Of a stretch of DNA of 48,668 bases, positions 35,418 through 46,019 are shown one piece after another. A program made the position numbers and the translations under genes. This DNA comes from Senegalia massiliensis (lineage in GTDB: Bacteria; Bacillota; Clostridia; Tissierellales; SIT17), in the NCBI RefSeq assembly GCF_009911265.1, contig NZ_QXXA01000018.1, forward strand, positions 1-48,668. The letters run 5' to 3'. Each line of letters opens with the position of its first letter. Positions within the stretch are counted from its first letter, which is position 1. The notes under the pieces are model-generated. The model did no database searches. It saw nothing but the letters and a program-made list of their open reading frames with translations, and was not told the DNA's origin.

Positions 35418-35894
35418 ATGTTTGATATTGGAGATAAAATTGTTTACCCTATGCATGGTGCTGGAATCATAGAAGGTATAGAAGAAAAAGAAATATTAGG
35501 TGAAAAGAAAAAATATTTTATTATGAAAATGCCCATGGGAGAAATGAAGGTAATGGTTCCTATGGATAACATAGAAGATATAGGGATTAGAGAAGTTATA
35601 AGCTTAGAAGAACTAGAACAAGTTTTAGCTGTACTAGGTGATGATAAAACAAAAATGCCACAAAATTGGAATAGAAGATTTAGAGCTAATATGGATAAAA
35701 TCAAAAGTGGAGATATTTTTGAAATAGCAAGTGTAGTTAGAAATCTTTTAATTAGAGATAGAGAAAAAGGTCTTTCTACAGGAGAAAGAAAAATGTTAAA
35801 TAATGCAAAACAAATGTTAGTAAGTGAAATAGTTTTAGCAAAAGAAATAGATGAAATTCAAGCAGATGAATTAATAGAAGATATAGTAAAATAG
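35418..35894 (+). CDS. CarD-family transcriptional regulator (CdnL/TRCF-like)
   Basis: 158 residues. An N-terminal RNA-polymerase-interacting Tudor-like domain (FDIGDKIVYPMHGAGIIEGIEE, first ~60 residues described by its VYPxHGxG motif) and a C-terminal helical DNA-binding domain (WNRRFRANMDKIKSGDIFEI, LSTGERKMLNNAKQML). CarD/CdnL proteins bind the polymerase beta subunit and stabilise open promoter complexes. ATG 35418 is preceded by GGGAGGG; the upstream GTG overlaps that site. It has its own promoter and terminator. In related genomes disA usually sits between radA and this gene; it is missing here. Confidence 0.9.
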   Translation: MFDIGDKIVYPMHGAGIIEGIEEKEILGEKKKYFIMKMPMGEMKVMVPMDNIEDIGIREVISLEELEQVLAVLGDDKTKMPQNWNRRFRANMDKIKSGDIFEIASVVRNLLIRDREKGLSTGERKMLNNAKQMLVSEIVLAKEIDEIQADELIEDIVK

Positions 35895-35918
35895 CGTCTA
35901 TTTAGACGCTTTATTTTT
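35893..35918 (+). terminator. Terminator after carD
   Basis: AGCGTCTA / TAGACGCT (35893-35910) followed by TTATTTTT, starting at the stop codon. Confidence 0.75.
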
Positions 35919-36040
35919 AATTAGATATTGTTAAAAATTTGTAAAAATTATATTGGTTTTGCTTGATTTAATATAATCGTGGTAAATAAGTTATATATAT
36001 TGTTTTTTTGGACATAATTAATTTATAGGAGGTGAAATGC

Positions 36041-37150
36041 TTGGTAAATAAAGTTTTGAGAATAATTTTGACTTTAACTGGATTTCTTTTGGGATTTGGG
36101 CTTGCATTGACAGTAGAAAATTTGGGCGTTTTAGATTTCATTGAAAGAGACGTTTTTTTATTAGTAAGTTATATTGTTATTAGTGCTTTAGTTGGAATTA
36201 TAGTATTTATATTATCACCAAAAATCATAAATTTAGGTAACTCTATAGGATCTAGTGTAGAAAGTGAATTGCAAAGGATTCCAGCAACGGATATTATATT
36301 AGGTGCTGTTGGACTTATAGTAGGTTTGATAATTGCTTATTTAATATCACAACCTATATTTAATTTGGATATACCTTATATAACAGTGCCAGCAGCTGTG
36401 GTATTATATTTATTATTTGGATATCTGGGTATTAATGTTACTACAAAGAAAAGAGAAGATTTTGCAGTACTTACAAATCTATTTAAGAAATCTGCACCAA
36501 AAGAGGAAATTGTAAAAAAAGATTATCCTAAATCAAGAGTAAAACCAAAAGTGTTGGATACATCAGTGATAATAGATGGTAGAATTGCTGATATATGTGA
36601 AACGAAATTTATGGAAGGCCCCCTTGTTATACCAGAGTTTGTATTAGAAGAATTACAGCATATAGCAGACTCATCTGATTCCTTAAAAAGAAATAGAGGT
36701 AGAAGAGGACTTGATATTTTAAACAGAATACAAAAGGAAATAGACATAGAAGTTATAATTCATGATAAAGATTTTGAAGATATATCTGAAGTAGATAGTA
36801 AGTTATTAAAGTTAGGACAATTTTTAAATGGTATGGTAGTTACAAATGATTACAATTTAAATAAAGTGGCAGAATTTCATGGAGTAGAAGTATTAAACAT
36901 CAATGAACTTGCAAATGCTGTTAAACCTGTAGTATTACCTGGTGAAGAGATGATTGTTCAAGTTATAAAAGATGGTAAGGAATCAGGTCAAGGTATTGCA
37001 TATCTTGATGATGGGACTATGATAGTAGTAGATGGCGGTAGAAAGCATATTGGAGAAACATTGGATGTTATGGTTACTAGTGTACTTCAAACTGCTGCTG
37101 GTAGAATGATATTTGCGAAACCTAAATATATGATTGAACAAGCAGGATAA
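36041..37150 (+). CDS. PIN and TRAM domain membrane protein (YacL-like)
   Basis: 369 residues: four hydrophobic segments in the first ~140 residues, a PIN nuclease-like domain from about 168 ([15 protein letters not shown], then [17 protein letters not shown], and the acidic end [15 protein letters not shown]), and a C-terminal TRAM domain (about 300-360, [20 protein letters not shown]). PIN acidic residues are conserved, so RNase activity is possible; the biological role of YacL is not established. TTG 36041 is the start: ATAGGAGGTGA (36026-36036) is placed for it. Genomic position between carD and isp genes matches Bacillus yacL. Confidence 0.9.
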   Translation: MVNKVLRIILTLTGFLLGFGLALTVENLGVLDFIERDVFLLVSYIVISALVGIIVFILSPKIINLGNSIGSSVESELQRIPATDIILGAVGLIVGLIIAYLISQPIFNLDIPYITVPAAVVLYLLFGYLGINVTTKKREDFAVLTNLFKKSAPKEEIVKKDYPKSRVKPKVLDTSVIIDGRIADICETKFMEGPLVIPEFVLEELQHIADSSDSLKRNRGRRGLDILNRIQKEIDIEVIIHDKDFEDISEVDSKLLKLGQFLNGMVVTNDYNLNKVAEFHGVEVLNINELANAVKPVVLPGEEMIVQVIKDGKESGQGIAYLDDGTMIVVDGGRKHIGETLDVMVTSVLQTAAGRMIFAKPKYMIEQAG

Positions 37151-37180
37151 AACTCTGAATTTATTTCAGAGTTTTTTTAT
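37151..37180 (+). terminator. Terminator after the PIN-TRAM gene
   Basis: AACTCTGA / TCAGAGTT (37151-37158 with 37166-37173) followed by TTTTT. Confidence 0.82.
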
Positions 37181-37234
37181 TTGTAATCAAAAATAAATAT
37201 GACAAAAATAATATATTTTTTTATACTATATATG

Positions 37235-37263
37235 TTATACTAATGTTATTATTATGCTATAAT
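37235..37263 (+). promoter_or_regulatory. Probable pckA promoter
   Basis: TTATAC (37235-37240), 17 bp, TATAAT (37258-37263), 50 bp before the pckA start. Confidence 0.6.
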
Positions 37264-37313
37264 ATATAACACAATAATAATTTTTAAAACAAATATCCAA
37301 GGGGGTAAATATT

Positions 37314-38873
37314 TTGTATAACATTAATGGCAATATAGAAAATATTTTAGAATCTAGAAATGTAAAATTTAATTTGAGTGAGGATGAATTAATAAATATA
37401 GCAATAGAAAAGGAAAATGCTATGTTAGCTTCTAACGGAGCTTTAAGTATAAATACTGGAAAATATACAGGGAGGTCTCCTCACGATAGATTCATTGTAA
37501 AAGAAGACTTAGTTAAAAATAATATAAATTGGAACTCTCAAAATAAAGCTATTTCAAAAGAAGATTTTGATAAGCTATCAAAAACAGTTATAGATTATAT
37601 AGAAAATAAAGAATTATATGTATTTGAAGGTTTTGTAGGTTCTGATCAAAAATATAGAATGCCTCTAAGGGTTATAAATGAACTTTCAAGTCAAAATCTA
37701 TTTGCCAAGCAAATGTTTATAGAAAATATGGACAAGGATAACGATTTCAAAAATGATTTTACTGTTATAGCTGTTCCAAATTTAAAAATAGAGCCTGAAC
37801 ACTATAATTTAAATTCTGAAGCCTTTATAGTTATTAGTTTCGAAAAAAGAGTGGTTTTAATTGGTGGAACAAAATATAGTGGAGAAATAAAAAAATCTAT
37901 GTTTACTGTGATGAATTATTTATTACCATTTAAAAATGTACTTCCTATGCATTGTTCAGCAAATAGAGGACAAAATGGAGATGTTGCATTATTTTTTGGG
38001 TTGTCTGGAACAGGTAAAACAACATTGTCTGCAGATAATGATAGGAAACTAATTGGTGATGATGAACATGGCTTTACTGAAAATGGAGTATTTAATTTTG
38101 AAGGTGGTTGCTATGCAAAATGTATAGATTTATCAGAAGAAAAAGAACCTCAAATATATAACGCTATAAGAAAGGGCTCAATAATTGAGAATGTTGTGCT
38201 AGATGAAAATACAAAAGATCCAAATTACTCAGATAATAGATATACAGAAAATACTAGAGCTGCATTTCCTATAACTCATATTGAAGATGCTATACTTGAT
38301 GGAAAAGGAGAAATACCAAAAAATATTATATTTTTAACAGCAGATGCTACAGGAGTATTGCCTCCAATTTCAAAACTTACTAAGGAACAAGCAATGTACC
38401 ACTTTATGAGTGGTTACACAAGTAAACTTGCTGGAACTGAAAGAGGAATAAAGGAGCCTATGGCAACATTTTCGGCATGTTTTGGTGAACCTTTTATGCT
38501 TTTAGAGCCGCAAGTATATGCTAAACTTTTAGGAGAAAAAATTGAAAAATATAATTTAAATGTATTTTTAGTTAACACTGGATGGACTGGTGGAGAATAT
38601 GGGGTAGGGAATAGAATAAACTTAAGATATACAAGAAATATGGTTAGAGCTGCATTAAATGGTGAATTGGAAAGTGTTGATTATATTAAGGATAATATAT
38701 TTAATTTATCTATGCCGGTAAAATGTAATGGCGTGCCTGAAGAAATATTAAATCCTGTGAATACTTGGGATGATAAAGAAAGATACTATGAGAGAGCAAA
38801 TGAATTAGCATATAACTTCAAAGAGAACTTTAAGAAATTTAATATAAGTGAAAAAATTATTATAGCTTCATAA
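37314..38873 (+). CDS. pckA: Phosphoenolpyruvate carboxykinase (ATP)
   Basis: 519-residue ATP-type PEPCK interconverting oxaloacetate + ATP and PEP + CO2 + ADP. Oxaloacetate-binding region NTGKYTGRSPHDRF, P-loop GLSGTGKTTLSAD (about 229), metal-binding GDDEHGF and FEGGCYAK, and the C-terminal adenine-binding VNTGWTGG..GVGNRI are all present. In anaerobes it may run toward oxaloacetate (ATP-forming) or gluconeogenesis; sequence does not tell. The start is TTG 37314 behind AAGGGGGT (37299-37306). It is inserted between yacL and ispD with its own promoter and terminator, so it is an independent unit within the housekeeping block. Confidence 0.95.
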   Translation: MYNINGNIENILESRNVKFNLSEDELINIAIEKENAMLASNGALSINTGKYTGRSPHDRFIVKEDLVKNNINWNSQNKAISKEDFDKLSKTVIDYIENKELYVFEGFVGSDQKYRMPLRVINELSSQNLFAKQMFIENMDKDNDFKNDFTVIAVPNLKIEPEHYNLNSEAFIVISFEKRVVLIGGTKYSGEIKKSMFTVMNYLLPFKNVLPMHCSANRGQNGDVALFFGLSGTGKTTLSADNDRKLIGDDEHGFTENGVFNFEGGCYAKCIDLSEEKEPQIYNAIRKGSIIENVVLDENTKDPNYSDNRYTENTRAAFPITHIEDAILDGKGEIPKNIIFLTADATGVLPPISKLTKEQAMYHFMSGYTSKLAGTERGIKEPMATFSACFGEPFMLLEPQVYAKLLGEKIEKYNLNVFLVNTGWTGGEYGVGNRINLRYTRNMVRAALNGELESVDYIKDNIFNLSMPVKCNGVPEEILNPVNTWDDKERYYERANELAYNFKENFKKFNISEKIIIAS

Positions 38874-38877
38874 TTTT

Positions 38878-38910
38878 AAAAAAAGCTACCTTTTGAAGGT
38901 AGCTTTTTTC
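38878..38910 (+). terminator. Terminator after pckA
   Basis: AAAAAAAGCTACCTT / AAGGTAGCTTTTTT (38878-38892 with 38896-38909), perfect stem with T-run. Confidence 0.9.
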
Positions 38911-38945
38911 ATGAATTTTTCTTATAATTAACTTGAGGTGAAAAA

Positions 38946-39641
38946 ATGAGCTATAAAAGTAAAAAAATTTCAGTTATTATTGCTGCTGCAGGTATGGGAA
39001 AAAGAATGAATAGTAATATAAATAAACAATATATTTTATTAAATGACAAGCCTATACTTTTTTATACATTATATAAGTTTGAAAAAAATGAATTTGTAGA
39101 TGATATAATAATTGTAGCGAAAGAAGATGAGATAAGTTATTGTAATAAAAATATAGTAAGTAAATATGGATTTAAAAAAGTAAAAGATATAGTTGCTGGG
39201 GGAAAAGAACGTAGAGACTCAGTATATAATGGTTTAAATGCAATAGATGTTGAAAGTGATATTGTACTTATTCATGATGGAGCTAGACCATTTGTTGATA
39301 ATGAAATTATAAATTCGTCTATAAAAGAGGTTATAGTAAATAAAGCTACAGTTGTAGGTGTACCTGTAAAGGATACAATAAAGATTGTTAGTGATGATAA
39401 TATAGTTGAAAGCACACCTAATAGAAGTCATTTGTGGAAAGTTCAAACACCCCAAAGTTTTTCTTATTCAGTTATAATGGATTGTTATAATAAAGGTATA
39501 GAAAATGATTTGAATGTAACAGATGATTCTATGTTAGTAGAGCATTTTGGATATTCTGTAAAAATGATAATGGGAAGTTATAAGAATATAAAAATTACTA
39601 CTCCAGAAGATTTAGTAATGGGTAAAAATTTTTTAGAATAG
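38946..39641 (+). CDS. ispD: 2-C-methyl-D-erythritol 4-phosphate cytidylyltransferase
   Basis: 231 residues; MEP-pathway step 3, joining CTP and MEP. N-terminal nucleotide loop AAAGMGKRMNSNINKQY (13-29), VAGGKERRDSVYNGL, DGARPFV, the TVGVP-like VVGVPVKDTIK and WKVQTPQSF are family landmarks. TTGAGGTG (38931-38938) precedes the ATG. ispF starts 15 bp after its stop, forming the ispDF pair for isoprenoid precursors. Full length. Confidence 0.95.
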   Translation: MSYKSKKISVIIAAAGMGKRMNSNINKQYILLNDKPILFYTLYKFEKNEFVDDIIIVAKEDEISYCNKNIVSKYGFKKVKDIVAGGKERRDSVYNGLNAIDVESDIVLIHDGARPFVDNEIINSSIKEVIVNKATVVGVPVKDTIKIVSDDNIVESTPNRSHLWKVQTPQSFSYSVIMDCYNKGIENDLNVTDDSMLVEHFGYSVKMIMGSYKNIKITTPEDLVMGKNFLE

Positions 39642-39656
39642 ATAGGAGATGTATAA

Positions 39657-40130
39657 ATGAAAATCGGAATTGGTTATGATGTACACAAACTAGTAAGGAA
39701 TAGAGACTTAATTGTTGGGGGAGTGAAAATAGAACATGAAAAGGGACTATTAGGACATTCGGATGCAGATGTATTAACTCATGCTATAATGGACAGTATA
39801 TTAGGAGCATTATCTTTAGGAGATATTGGCAAGCAATTTCCAGATACTAGTCCAGAATTTAAGGATGCAAATAGTATAAATTTATTGAAAAAAGTTTATG
39901 AAAGTATGTATGACAAAGGTTACATAATAGGTAATATTGATGCAGTTATTGTAGCTCAAAGACCTAAAATGGCACCTTATATTATTGATATGAGAAAAGT
40001 GATATCAGATACACTGAATACTTCAATAGAAAATATAAATATAAAAGCTACTACCACAGAAGAACTTGGATTTGAAGGTAGAAAAGAAGGAATATCATCT
40101 CACTCTGTATGTTTACTTATAAAAAAATAA
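39657..40130 (+). CDS. ispF: 2-C-methyl-D-erythritol 2,4-cyclodiphosphate synthase
   Basis: 157 residues, the normal trimeric IspF length. Zinc ligands D8 and H10 (GYDVHKL) and H42 (DVLTHAIMD), the HSDADV loop (34-39), [17 protein letters not shown], and the C-terminal [14 protein letters not shown] are all present. It cyclises CDP-ME 2-phosphate with release of CMP. ATAGGAGATG precedes the ATG; co-transcribed with ispD. A promoter for the next T-box leader starts right after its stop. Confidence 0.96.
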   Translation: MKIGIGYDVHKLVRNRDLIVGGVKIEHEKGLLGHSDADVLTHAIMDSILGALSLGDIGKQFPDTSPEFKDANSINLLKKVYESMYDKGYIIGNIDAVIVAQRPKMAPYIIDMRKVISDTLNTSIENINIKATTTEELGFEGRKEGISSHSVCLLIKK

Positions 40131-40137
40131 AATTTTA

Positions 40138-40166
40138 TTGACAAGAAATTAATTTTTTAGTAATAT
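40138..40166 (+). promoter_or_regulatory. Promoter of the proS T-box leader
   Basis: TTGACA (40138-40143), 17 bp, TAATAT (40161-40166), directly after ispF. Confidence 0.6.
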
Positions 40167-40184
40167 ATATAATAAAATTAAATA

Positions 40185-40400
40185 ATTTAAAAGCATTGAA
40201 GGAAAATAGTAAGTATTTATGATTCAAAGAGAGAAAACTCTAGGCTGTAAAGTTTTCATTCCTCTAAATATTGAACCTGTTCCTGAGCTTAAGCAATATT
40301 TGCTTACGGTTTTATATCGTTATAGTCTAGAGTGGACTTTTTATAGTCAACTAGGGTGGTACCGCGGAATATCCGTCCCTTTTTAGGGGCGGTTTTTTAT
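40185..40400 (+). ncRNA. T-box leader of proS (proline-type)
   Basis: The T-box sequence AGGGTGGTACCGCGG (40353-40367) is followed by a terminator (CCGTCCCT / AGGGGCGG, 40373-40392, then TTTTTT), the standard antitermination layout. The AGTA motif near 40208 marks the base of stem I. Two CCT triplets (in GAACCTGTTCCTGAG, 40271-40285) are candidates for the proline specifier. Uncharged tRNA-Pro would favour read-through into proS. The specifier choice is inference. Confidence 0.92.
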
Positions 40401-40427
40401 TTTGTTTTAAAATAGGAGGGTTTAAAT

Positions 40428-42146
40428 ATGAAAATGTCAAGGTTATATATGCCAACACTTAGAGAAGTGCCAGCAGATGCTGAAATACCAAGTCATAAAT
40501 TATTATTAAGAGCAGGTATGATTAGAAAATTAGTATCAGGAGTATATTCTTATTTACCTTTAGGTTTTAGAGTAATAGAAAAAATAGAGAAAATTGTGAG
40601 AGAAGAGATGAACAAAGCAGGTTCTCAAGAGGTATTAATGTCTGCTATTCAACCTAAAGAATTATGGGAAGAATCAGGAAGATGGGCTGATTTTGGTCCA
40701 GAAATGTTTAGGCTTAAAGATAGAAATGAAAGGGAATTTTGTTTAGGACCAACACATGAAGAAATATTTACTGACCTAATAAGAAATGAATTAAAATCAT
40801 ATAAGCAATTGCCTTTAAATATTTATCAGGTACAAACTAAATATAGAGATGAAAAAAGACCACGCTTTGGTGTGATGCGCTCGAGAGAATTTATTATGAA
40901 AGATGCATATAGCTTTGATAAAGATGTAAGTGGAATGAATGAAAGTTATATGGATATGTGGAGAGCATATGAAAAGGCATTTACTAGATGTAATCTTAAC
41001 TTTAGAGTTGTAGAAGGTGACTCTGGAGCTATGGGAGATGGCGATTCTCATGAATTTACTGCGATGAGTAGTGTAGGTGAAAGTGAGATAGCTTATTGTA
41101 AAGATTGTGACTATGCAGCTACAGATGAAAAGGCAAAAGTAGTATATAGTATAGATAACAAAGAAGAAAATCTAGAAATTGAAGAAATTCATACACCAGG
41201 TATCAAAACAATAGAAAATTTAGTGGAGTTTTTTGGTATAGATGCTTCTAATTTTGTAAAAACTCTTTTAGTTCGTATATCTGATGAGGTTATAGCAGTA
41301 CTTATTCCTGGAGATAGAGAATTAAACCATACTAAACTTGTAAATCATTTTAAAGTTCCTGAACATGAATTAGAAATGTTAGATGAAGAAGGCGTAAAAA
41401 ATGTTACTGGAGCTGAAGTAGGATTTGCAGGACCTATAGACTTAAAGCAAGATATTAAAATATTAATGGATTCTAGAGTTAAAAAGATGAAAAACTTTAT
41501 AATAGGTGCAAACAAAACAGATTATCATATTAAAAATGTAAACATAGATGATATTTCAGCAGAAGAAGTTGAAGACTTGTTATTAGTTAAAGAAAATGAT
41601 GAATGTCCTAAATGTGGTAGCGGGTTGTTAATAGAGAGAGGGATAGAAGTTGGTAACATATTCCAACTTGGCACAAAGTATAGCGATGGCTTAGATGCTA
41701 CTTTTCTTGATGAGAATGGTAAATCAAGCAAGTTTTGGATGGGTTCCTATGGTATTGGTATAACGAGAACAATGGCTGCAATAATAGAACAATATCATGA
41801 TGATAAAGGAATAATATGGCCATTGTCTGTAGCTCCTTACCATGTAATAATAACAGTGGTAAATGCTAAAAAAGATGACCAAATGGAACTTGGTGAAAAA
41901 TTATATAATCAATTAATAGATAAAGGTATAGAAGTATTAATTGATGATAGAAAGGAAAGAGCTGGAGTTAAGTTTACAGATGCAGAACTTATAGGTATTC
42001 CAATAAGAATAACTGTAGGTAGAGATGCTAAAGAATCAGTTGTAGAATTTTCTGTAAGAGGAAAAGAAGATAAGATAAAAATAAATTCAAATGAAATATT
42101 TGAAAAAGTTCAAGAAGTCTTTAATGAGCAAGGACTTAAGTTGTAA
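40428..42146 (+). CDS. proS: Prolyl-tRNA synthetase
   Basis: 572 residues, bacterial-type class II ProRS with the long insertion (editing) domain between motifs 2 and 3. Motif 1 region [18 protein letters not shown], motif 2 [20 protein letters not shown], the insertion at about 230-390, a CPKCGSG zinc-like knuckle near 390, motif 3 [16 protein letters not shown], and the anticodon-binding C-terminal domain. Charges tRNA-Pro. AGGAGGG (40412-40418) precedes the ATG. Controlled by the T-box leader. Confidence 0.97.
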   Translation: MKMSRLYMPTLREVPADAEIPSHKLLLRAGMIRKLVSGVYSYLPLGFRVIEKIEKIVREEMNKAGSQEVLMSAIQPKELWEESGRWADFGPEMFRLKDRNEREFCLGPTHEEIFTDLIRNELKSYKQLPLNIYQVQTKYRDEKRPRFGVMRSREFIMKDAYSFDKDVSGMNESYMDMWRAYEKAFTRCNLNFRVVEGDSGAMGDGDSHEFTAMSSVGESEIAYCKDCDYAATDEKAKVVYSIDNKEENLEIEEIHTPGIKTIENLVEFFGIDASNFVKTLLVRISDEVIAVLIPGDRELNHTKLVNHFKVPEHELEMLDEEGVKNVTGAEVGFAGPIDLKQDIKILMDSRVKKMKNFIIGANKTDYHIKNVNIDDISAEEVEDLLLVKENDECPKCGSGLLIERGIEVGNIFQLGTKYSDGLDATFLDENGKSSKFWMGSYGIGITRTMAAIIEQYHDDKGIIWPLSVAPYHVIITVVNAKKDDQMELGEKLYNQLIDKGIEVLIDDRKERAGVKFTDAELIGIPIRITVGRDAKESVVEFSVRGKEDKIKINSNEIFEKVQEVFNEQGLKL

Positions 42147-42230
42147 CTTGCTATTAAGGGGTATATATTATATAATAAATAACAATAATTAATGAAGTAC
42201 GGTTTAAATTTAAACTTATGGAGGTATTTT

Positions 42231-43718
42231 ATGAGTAATATTAGAGTAAGGTTTGCTCCAAGTCCTACAGGATTTGTTCACATAGGGAGTCTTAGAACGG
42301 CTCTATATAATTATTTATTTTCTAGAAACAATAATGGAAAATATATTTTAAGAATAGAAGATACAGATAGAACTAGATTTGTAGAAGGTGCTTTAGAAAA
42401 CTTAATAGATTCTATGGAATGGGCAGGAATAACACATGATGAAGGTGTATTTGTAGAAAATGGTAAAATTGTAGAAAAAGGTGAGTATGGTCCATATACC
42501 CAATCTAAAAGATTAGATATATATAAGAAATATATAGATATATTAATAGAAAAAGGGTATGCATATTATTGTTTTTGTTCAAAAGAAAGATTAGATAAAG
42601 TGCGTGAAGAACAAAAAAGAGATGGTAAAATACCAAAATATGATGGATACTGTAGAAGTTTGGATAAAAGAGAAGCAGAAATTAGAATAGCAAATGGTGA
42701 AGATTATGTAGTAAGACTTAAATTGCCTGAAAATGAAAATATAATATTTGATGATTTAGTAAGAGGAAAAGTTACTATTAATACAAGTGATATGGATGAT
42801 CAAGTTCTTATGAAGTCAGATGGATATCCAACATATCATTTTGCAGTAGTAGTGGATGATCATTTGATGAATATATCACATGTGGTTAGAGGTGAAGAAT
42901 GGCTACCATCTACGCCTAAACATGTATTTATGTTCCAAGCTTTTGGATGGAAAGCCCCAACATATGTGCATTTGCCTACAGTTTTAAATAAAGATAAGAA
43001 AAAATTATCTAAAAGACAAGGTGATGTGTCTGTATCAGATTTCAAAGAAAAAGGATATCTTCCTGAAGCATTAGTTAACTATTTGGCTTTAGTTGGCTGG
43101 AGTCCAGAATCAAATGAAGAAATATTTTCAATTAATGAACTAGAAGAAGAATTTTCATTTGATAGAGTATCAAAAACTGGTGGAGTATTTGATATAGATA
43201 AATTAAATTGGATAAATGGTCAATATATAAGAGAAGAAAGTCTAGAAAGAATAACAGATTTATCAATACCTTTCTTAAAAGAGGTAGGATATATTGATGA
43301 TAATGATGTGGAAAATAGATATGATTGGATAAAAACTCTAGTTTCTACTGTAAAAGAAGATCTTTCTTATCTTTCTGAAATAAAAGAAAAAGCAAATATA
43401 TATTTTAATTATGAAATTGATTTAGAAGATGAAAAAGTATTAGAAACATTAAAAGGAGAACAAGTTCCATTACTTTTAAATGCTTTTAGAGAAGAATTAG
43501 AGCAAATAGATGAAATAGAGGAAGAGTTTTCAAAAACAATAATCAAAAAAATTCAAAAGAAAACTAAAGTTAAAGGTAAAAATTTGTTTATGCCAATAAG
43601 AGCTATGCTTACAGGGCAACTTCATGGACCTGAAATGGTAAATATAATTTTAGTTTTAGGGAAACAAAATATACTTACTCGCATAGAATATGTAGAAAAT
43701 AATATTTTAAATAATTAA
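42231..43718 (+). CDS. gltX: Glutamyl-tRNA synthetase
   Basis: 495 residues, class I synthetase: [15 protein letters not shown] (HIGH region, 10-24), [19 protein letters not shown], and the KMSKS-type loop KLSKRQGD (about 257). C-terminal helical anticodon-binding domain complete. The start is ATG 42231 behind TGGAGGT (42219-42225), not the in-frame ATG at 42192. Whether it is discriminating or also charges tRNA-Gln cannot be decided here. It follows proS by 84 bp. Confidence 0.95.
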   Translation: MSNIRVRFAPSPTGFVHIGSLRTALYNYLFSRNNNGKYILRIEDTDRTRFVEGALENLIDSMEWAGITHDEGVFVENGKIVEKGEYGPYTQSKRLDIYKKYIDILIEKGYAYYCFCSKERLDKVREEQKRDGKIPKYDGYCRSLDKREAEIRIANGEDYVVRLKLPENENIIFDDLVRGKVTINTSDMDDQVLMKSDGYPTYHFAVVVDDHLMNISHVVRGEEWLPSTPKHVFMFQAFGWKAPTYVHLPTVLNKDKKKLSKRQGDVSVSDFKEKGYLPEALVNYLALVGWSPESNEEIFSINELEEEFSFDRVSKTGGVFDIDKLNWINGQYIREESLERITDLSIPFLKEVGYIDDNDVENRYDWIKTLVSTVKEDLSYLSEIKEKANIYFNYEIDLEDEKVLETLKGEQVPLLLNAFREELEQIDEIEEEFSKTIIKKIQKKTKVKGKNLFMPIRAMLTGQLHGPEMVNIILVLGKQNILTRIEYVENNILNN

Positions 43719-43734
43719 AAAGTAATGATAAGGA

Positions 43735-43948
43735 AAAGTAAATTTATACTACCTAACAGAGAATAATCCCTAGGCTGAAAGGATTAAGGGATGTATAGAT
43801 TGAAAATGCACCTTTGAACTTTTTGTTTGAAAAAAGTAAAACAAAACGTTTGTTACGTTATAACTATTAGAGATAAGCTAAATGCTTAAATTAGAGTGGA
43901 ACCACGGAAAAACCGTCTCTATACATTTGTATAGAGGCGGTTTTTTAA
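43735..43948 (+). ncRNA. T-box leader of cysE-cysS (cysteine-type)
   Basis: The T-box AGAGTGGAACCACGG (43893-43907) and the terminator CCGTCTCTATAC / GTATAGAGGCGG (43913-43940, then TTTTTT) are clear. The specifier is most likely TGC (43807-43809, context AAATGCACC), i.e. cysteine, in agreement with cysE and cysS downstream. Uncharged tRNA-Cys would thus induce both cysteine biosynthesis and charging. An ATG at 43882 in frame with cysE lies inside this leader and is not a start. Confidence 0.93.
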
Positions 43949-43980
43949 TATTAAAATTAGTGTTAGAAAGTAGGAATATT

Positions 43981-44619
43981 ATGTTTTCTAGAATAAGAGA
44001 AGATATAAATGCAATATATAAAAGAGATCCAGCAGCTAAAAATTTCATAGAAATATTATTATGTTATCCAGGATTACATGCTGTCATACTTCATAGAATA
44101 TCTCACTATTTATATAATAAAAATATATATTTATTAGCTAGGATTATATCTCAAATATCAAGATTTTTTACAGGGATAGAAATTCATCCCGGTGCTAAAA
44201 TAGGTAAGAGAGTATTTATAGATCATGGTATGGGAGTAGTAATAGGTGAAACTACTGAAATAGGTAATGATGTAGTTATATATCAAGGAGTAACTTTAGG
44301 TGGGACAGGAAAAGAGGAAGGTAAAAGACACCCAACTATTGGCAATAATGTAGTAATAAGTAGTGGAGCTAAGGTGCTAGGTCCTTTTAGGGTAAATGAT
44401 TTTGCTAAAATTGGAGCTGGTGCAGTTGTATTAAAAGAAGTACCAGAATATGCAACAATAGTAGGGATACCTGGTGAAGTAGTTCTTAGAAAGAAAGTCA
44501 CACCTATATCAGACTTAGATCTTGATCAAACAAAATTTCCTGATCCTATAGCAGATAAATTTAAGGAGATGGATAATAGAATAAAAGAATTAGAAAGAAA
44601 ATTGATAAGGGAGGAATAA
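43981..44619 (+). CDS. cysE: Serine O-acetyltransferase
   Basis: 212 residues, the short Firmicutes-type SAT. N-terminal helical part ([20 protein letters not shown]), then left-handed beta-helix hexapeptide repeats: [15 protein letters not shown], catalytic [11 protein letters not shown] (D81, H82), VTLGGTG and RHPTIGNNV. Makes O-acetylserine, the cysteine precursor. The ATG at 43981 lies after the T-box terminator with TAGGAAT in front. cysS starts 2 bp after the stop; both under the Cys T-box. No cysK is seen in the window. Confidence 0.94.
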   Translation: MFSRIREDINAIYKRDPAAKNFIEILLCYPGLHAVILHRISHYLYNKNIYLLARIISQISRFFTGIEIHPGAKIGKRVFIDHGMGVVIGETTEIGNDVVIYQGVTLGGTGKEEGKRHPTIGNNVVISSGAKVLGPFRVNDFAKIGAGAVVLKEVPEYATIVGIPGEVVLRKKVTPISDLDLDQTKFPDPIADKFKEMDNRIKELERKLIREE

Positions 44620-44621
44620 AA

Positions 44622-46019
44622 ATGAAATTATATAATAGTTTAACTAGAAAAAAGGAAGAATTTGTACCTTTAAATAAGGATAAGGTGACAATATATGTAT
44701 GTGGACCTACAGTATATAATTATATCCATATAGGTAATGCAAGGCCACTTATAGTTTTTGATGCATTAAGAAGGTTTCTTAAGACAAAAGGATATAAAGT
44801 GGACTACCTTGTGAATTTTACAGATATAGATGATAAAATGATTGAAAAAGCAAATGAAGAAGGAAAAACAGTAAAAGAAATTGCAGATAAGTTTATACAA
44901 GAATATACTATAGATGCTAACAATCTTCAAATATTAGAAGGTGAAACAATCCATCCTAGAGCTACAGAAAATATAGAGGAGATAATAGAATTTATAAAAG
45001 AATTAGAGCAAAAAGGTTTTGCTTATAATGTAAATGGAGACGTATATTTTGATATCAGTAAATGGCATAATTATGGGAAATTATCAAATAAAAACATAGA
45101 GGAATTGCAGTCAGGTGCTAGAATAGGTGTAAATACAGAAAAAAGAAATCCAGTAGATTTTGCTCTTTGGAAAAGTAAAAAAGAAGGAGAACCTTTTTGG
45201 AAAAGTCCATGGGGAGAAGGAAGACCAGGATGGCATATTGAATGTTCTGTAATGGCAAGAAAGTATTTAGGAGATACTATTGATATACATGCTGGAGGGC
45301 ATGATTTAGAGTTTCCACATCATGAAAATGAAATAGCTCAATCAGAAAGTCTTACTGGAAAGCCATTTGCTAATTATTGGCTTCACAATGCAATGATAAA
45401 TGTAGAAGATATAAAAATGAGCAAGTCTAAATTAAACTTTTTTACAGTAAGAGGTATAAGTAAGGAATATGATCTGGAAATAGTAAGGTATTTTATTTTA
45501 TCTAGTCATTATAGAAGTCCAATAAATTTTAGTAGAGAAATACTAGAACAATCAAAGAATGGTCTCGATAGACTTTATAACGGAAAAAACAAATTGAAAG
45601 ATCTTCTAGATACTGCTGATAAAGACAATATAAATATTGATAATAAAGTAAAAGGAAAAATAGATGAATTTAAAGTCGAATTTGAAAAGAGTATGGAAGA
45701 TGATTTAAATACTTCTGATGCTTTATCAAAGATATTTGAACTTATCAAATATACCAATACAAATTTAAATAGTGATGTTTCTTATGGTACTTTAAAATAT
45801 AGCTATGATGTTCTAATTCAATTAAGTGATATATTAGGATTATTATATAAAGAAAATGAAATTCTAGATGAAGAGATAACTTTATTAATTGAAAAAAGAC
45901 TTGAAGCAAGAAAAAATAAAGATTATGATTTAGCAGATAAAATAAGAGATGATTTAAAAGAAAAGGGTATAATATTAGAAGATACAAAGAGAGGTACTAA
46001 ATGGAAAAGAGAAATGTAA
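44622..46019 (+). CDS. cysS: Cysteinyl-tRNA synthetase
   Basis: 465 residues, class I synthetase. Zinc ligand C27 in VCGPTVYNYIHIGNARP (with HIGN at 36-39), WHIECSVMARKYLG and HAGGHDLEFPHHENEIAQ (remaining zinc ligands), and the KMSKS loop IKMSKSKLNFF (about 265). C-terminal DALR-type helical domain. GGGAGGA lies in the cysE end. It overlaps mrnC by 19 bases, indicating coupling with the RNA-processing genes that follow. Confidence 0.97.
   Translation: MKLYNSLTRKKEEFVPLNKDKVTIYVCGPTVYNYIHIGNARPLIVFDALRRFLKTKGYKVDYLVNFTDIDDKMIEKANEEGKTVKEIADKFIQEYTIDANNLQILEGETIHPRATENIEEIIEFIKELEQKGFAYNVNGDVYFDISKWHNYGKLSNKNIEELQSGARIGVNTEKRNPVDFALWKSKKEGEPFWKSPWGEGRPGWHIECSVMARKYLGDTIDIHAGGHDLEFPHHENEIAQSESLTGKPFANYWLHNAMINVEDIKMSKSKLNFFTVRGISKEYDLEIVRYFILSSHYRSPINFSREILEQSKNGLDRLYNGKNKLKDLLDTADKDNINIDNKVKGKIDEFKVEFEKSMEDDLNTSDALSKIFELIKYTNTNLNSDVSYGTLKYSYDVLIQLSDILGLLYKENEILDEEITLLIEKRLEARKNKDYDLADKIRDDLKEKGIILEDTKRGTKWKREM

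Noticed and set aside
43882-43980. N-terminal extension of cysE
   Set aside because: These codons overlap the T-box and its terminator; CysE homology starts at the ATG at 43981.
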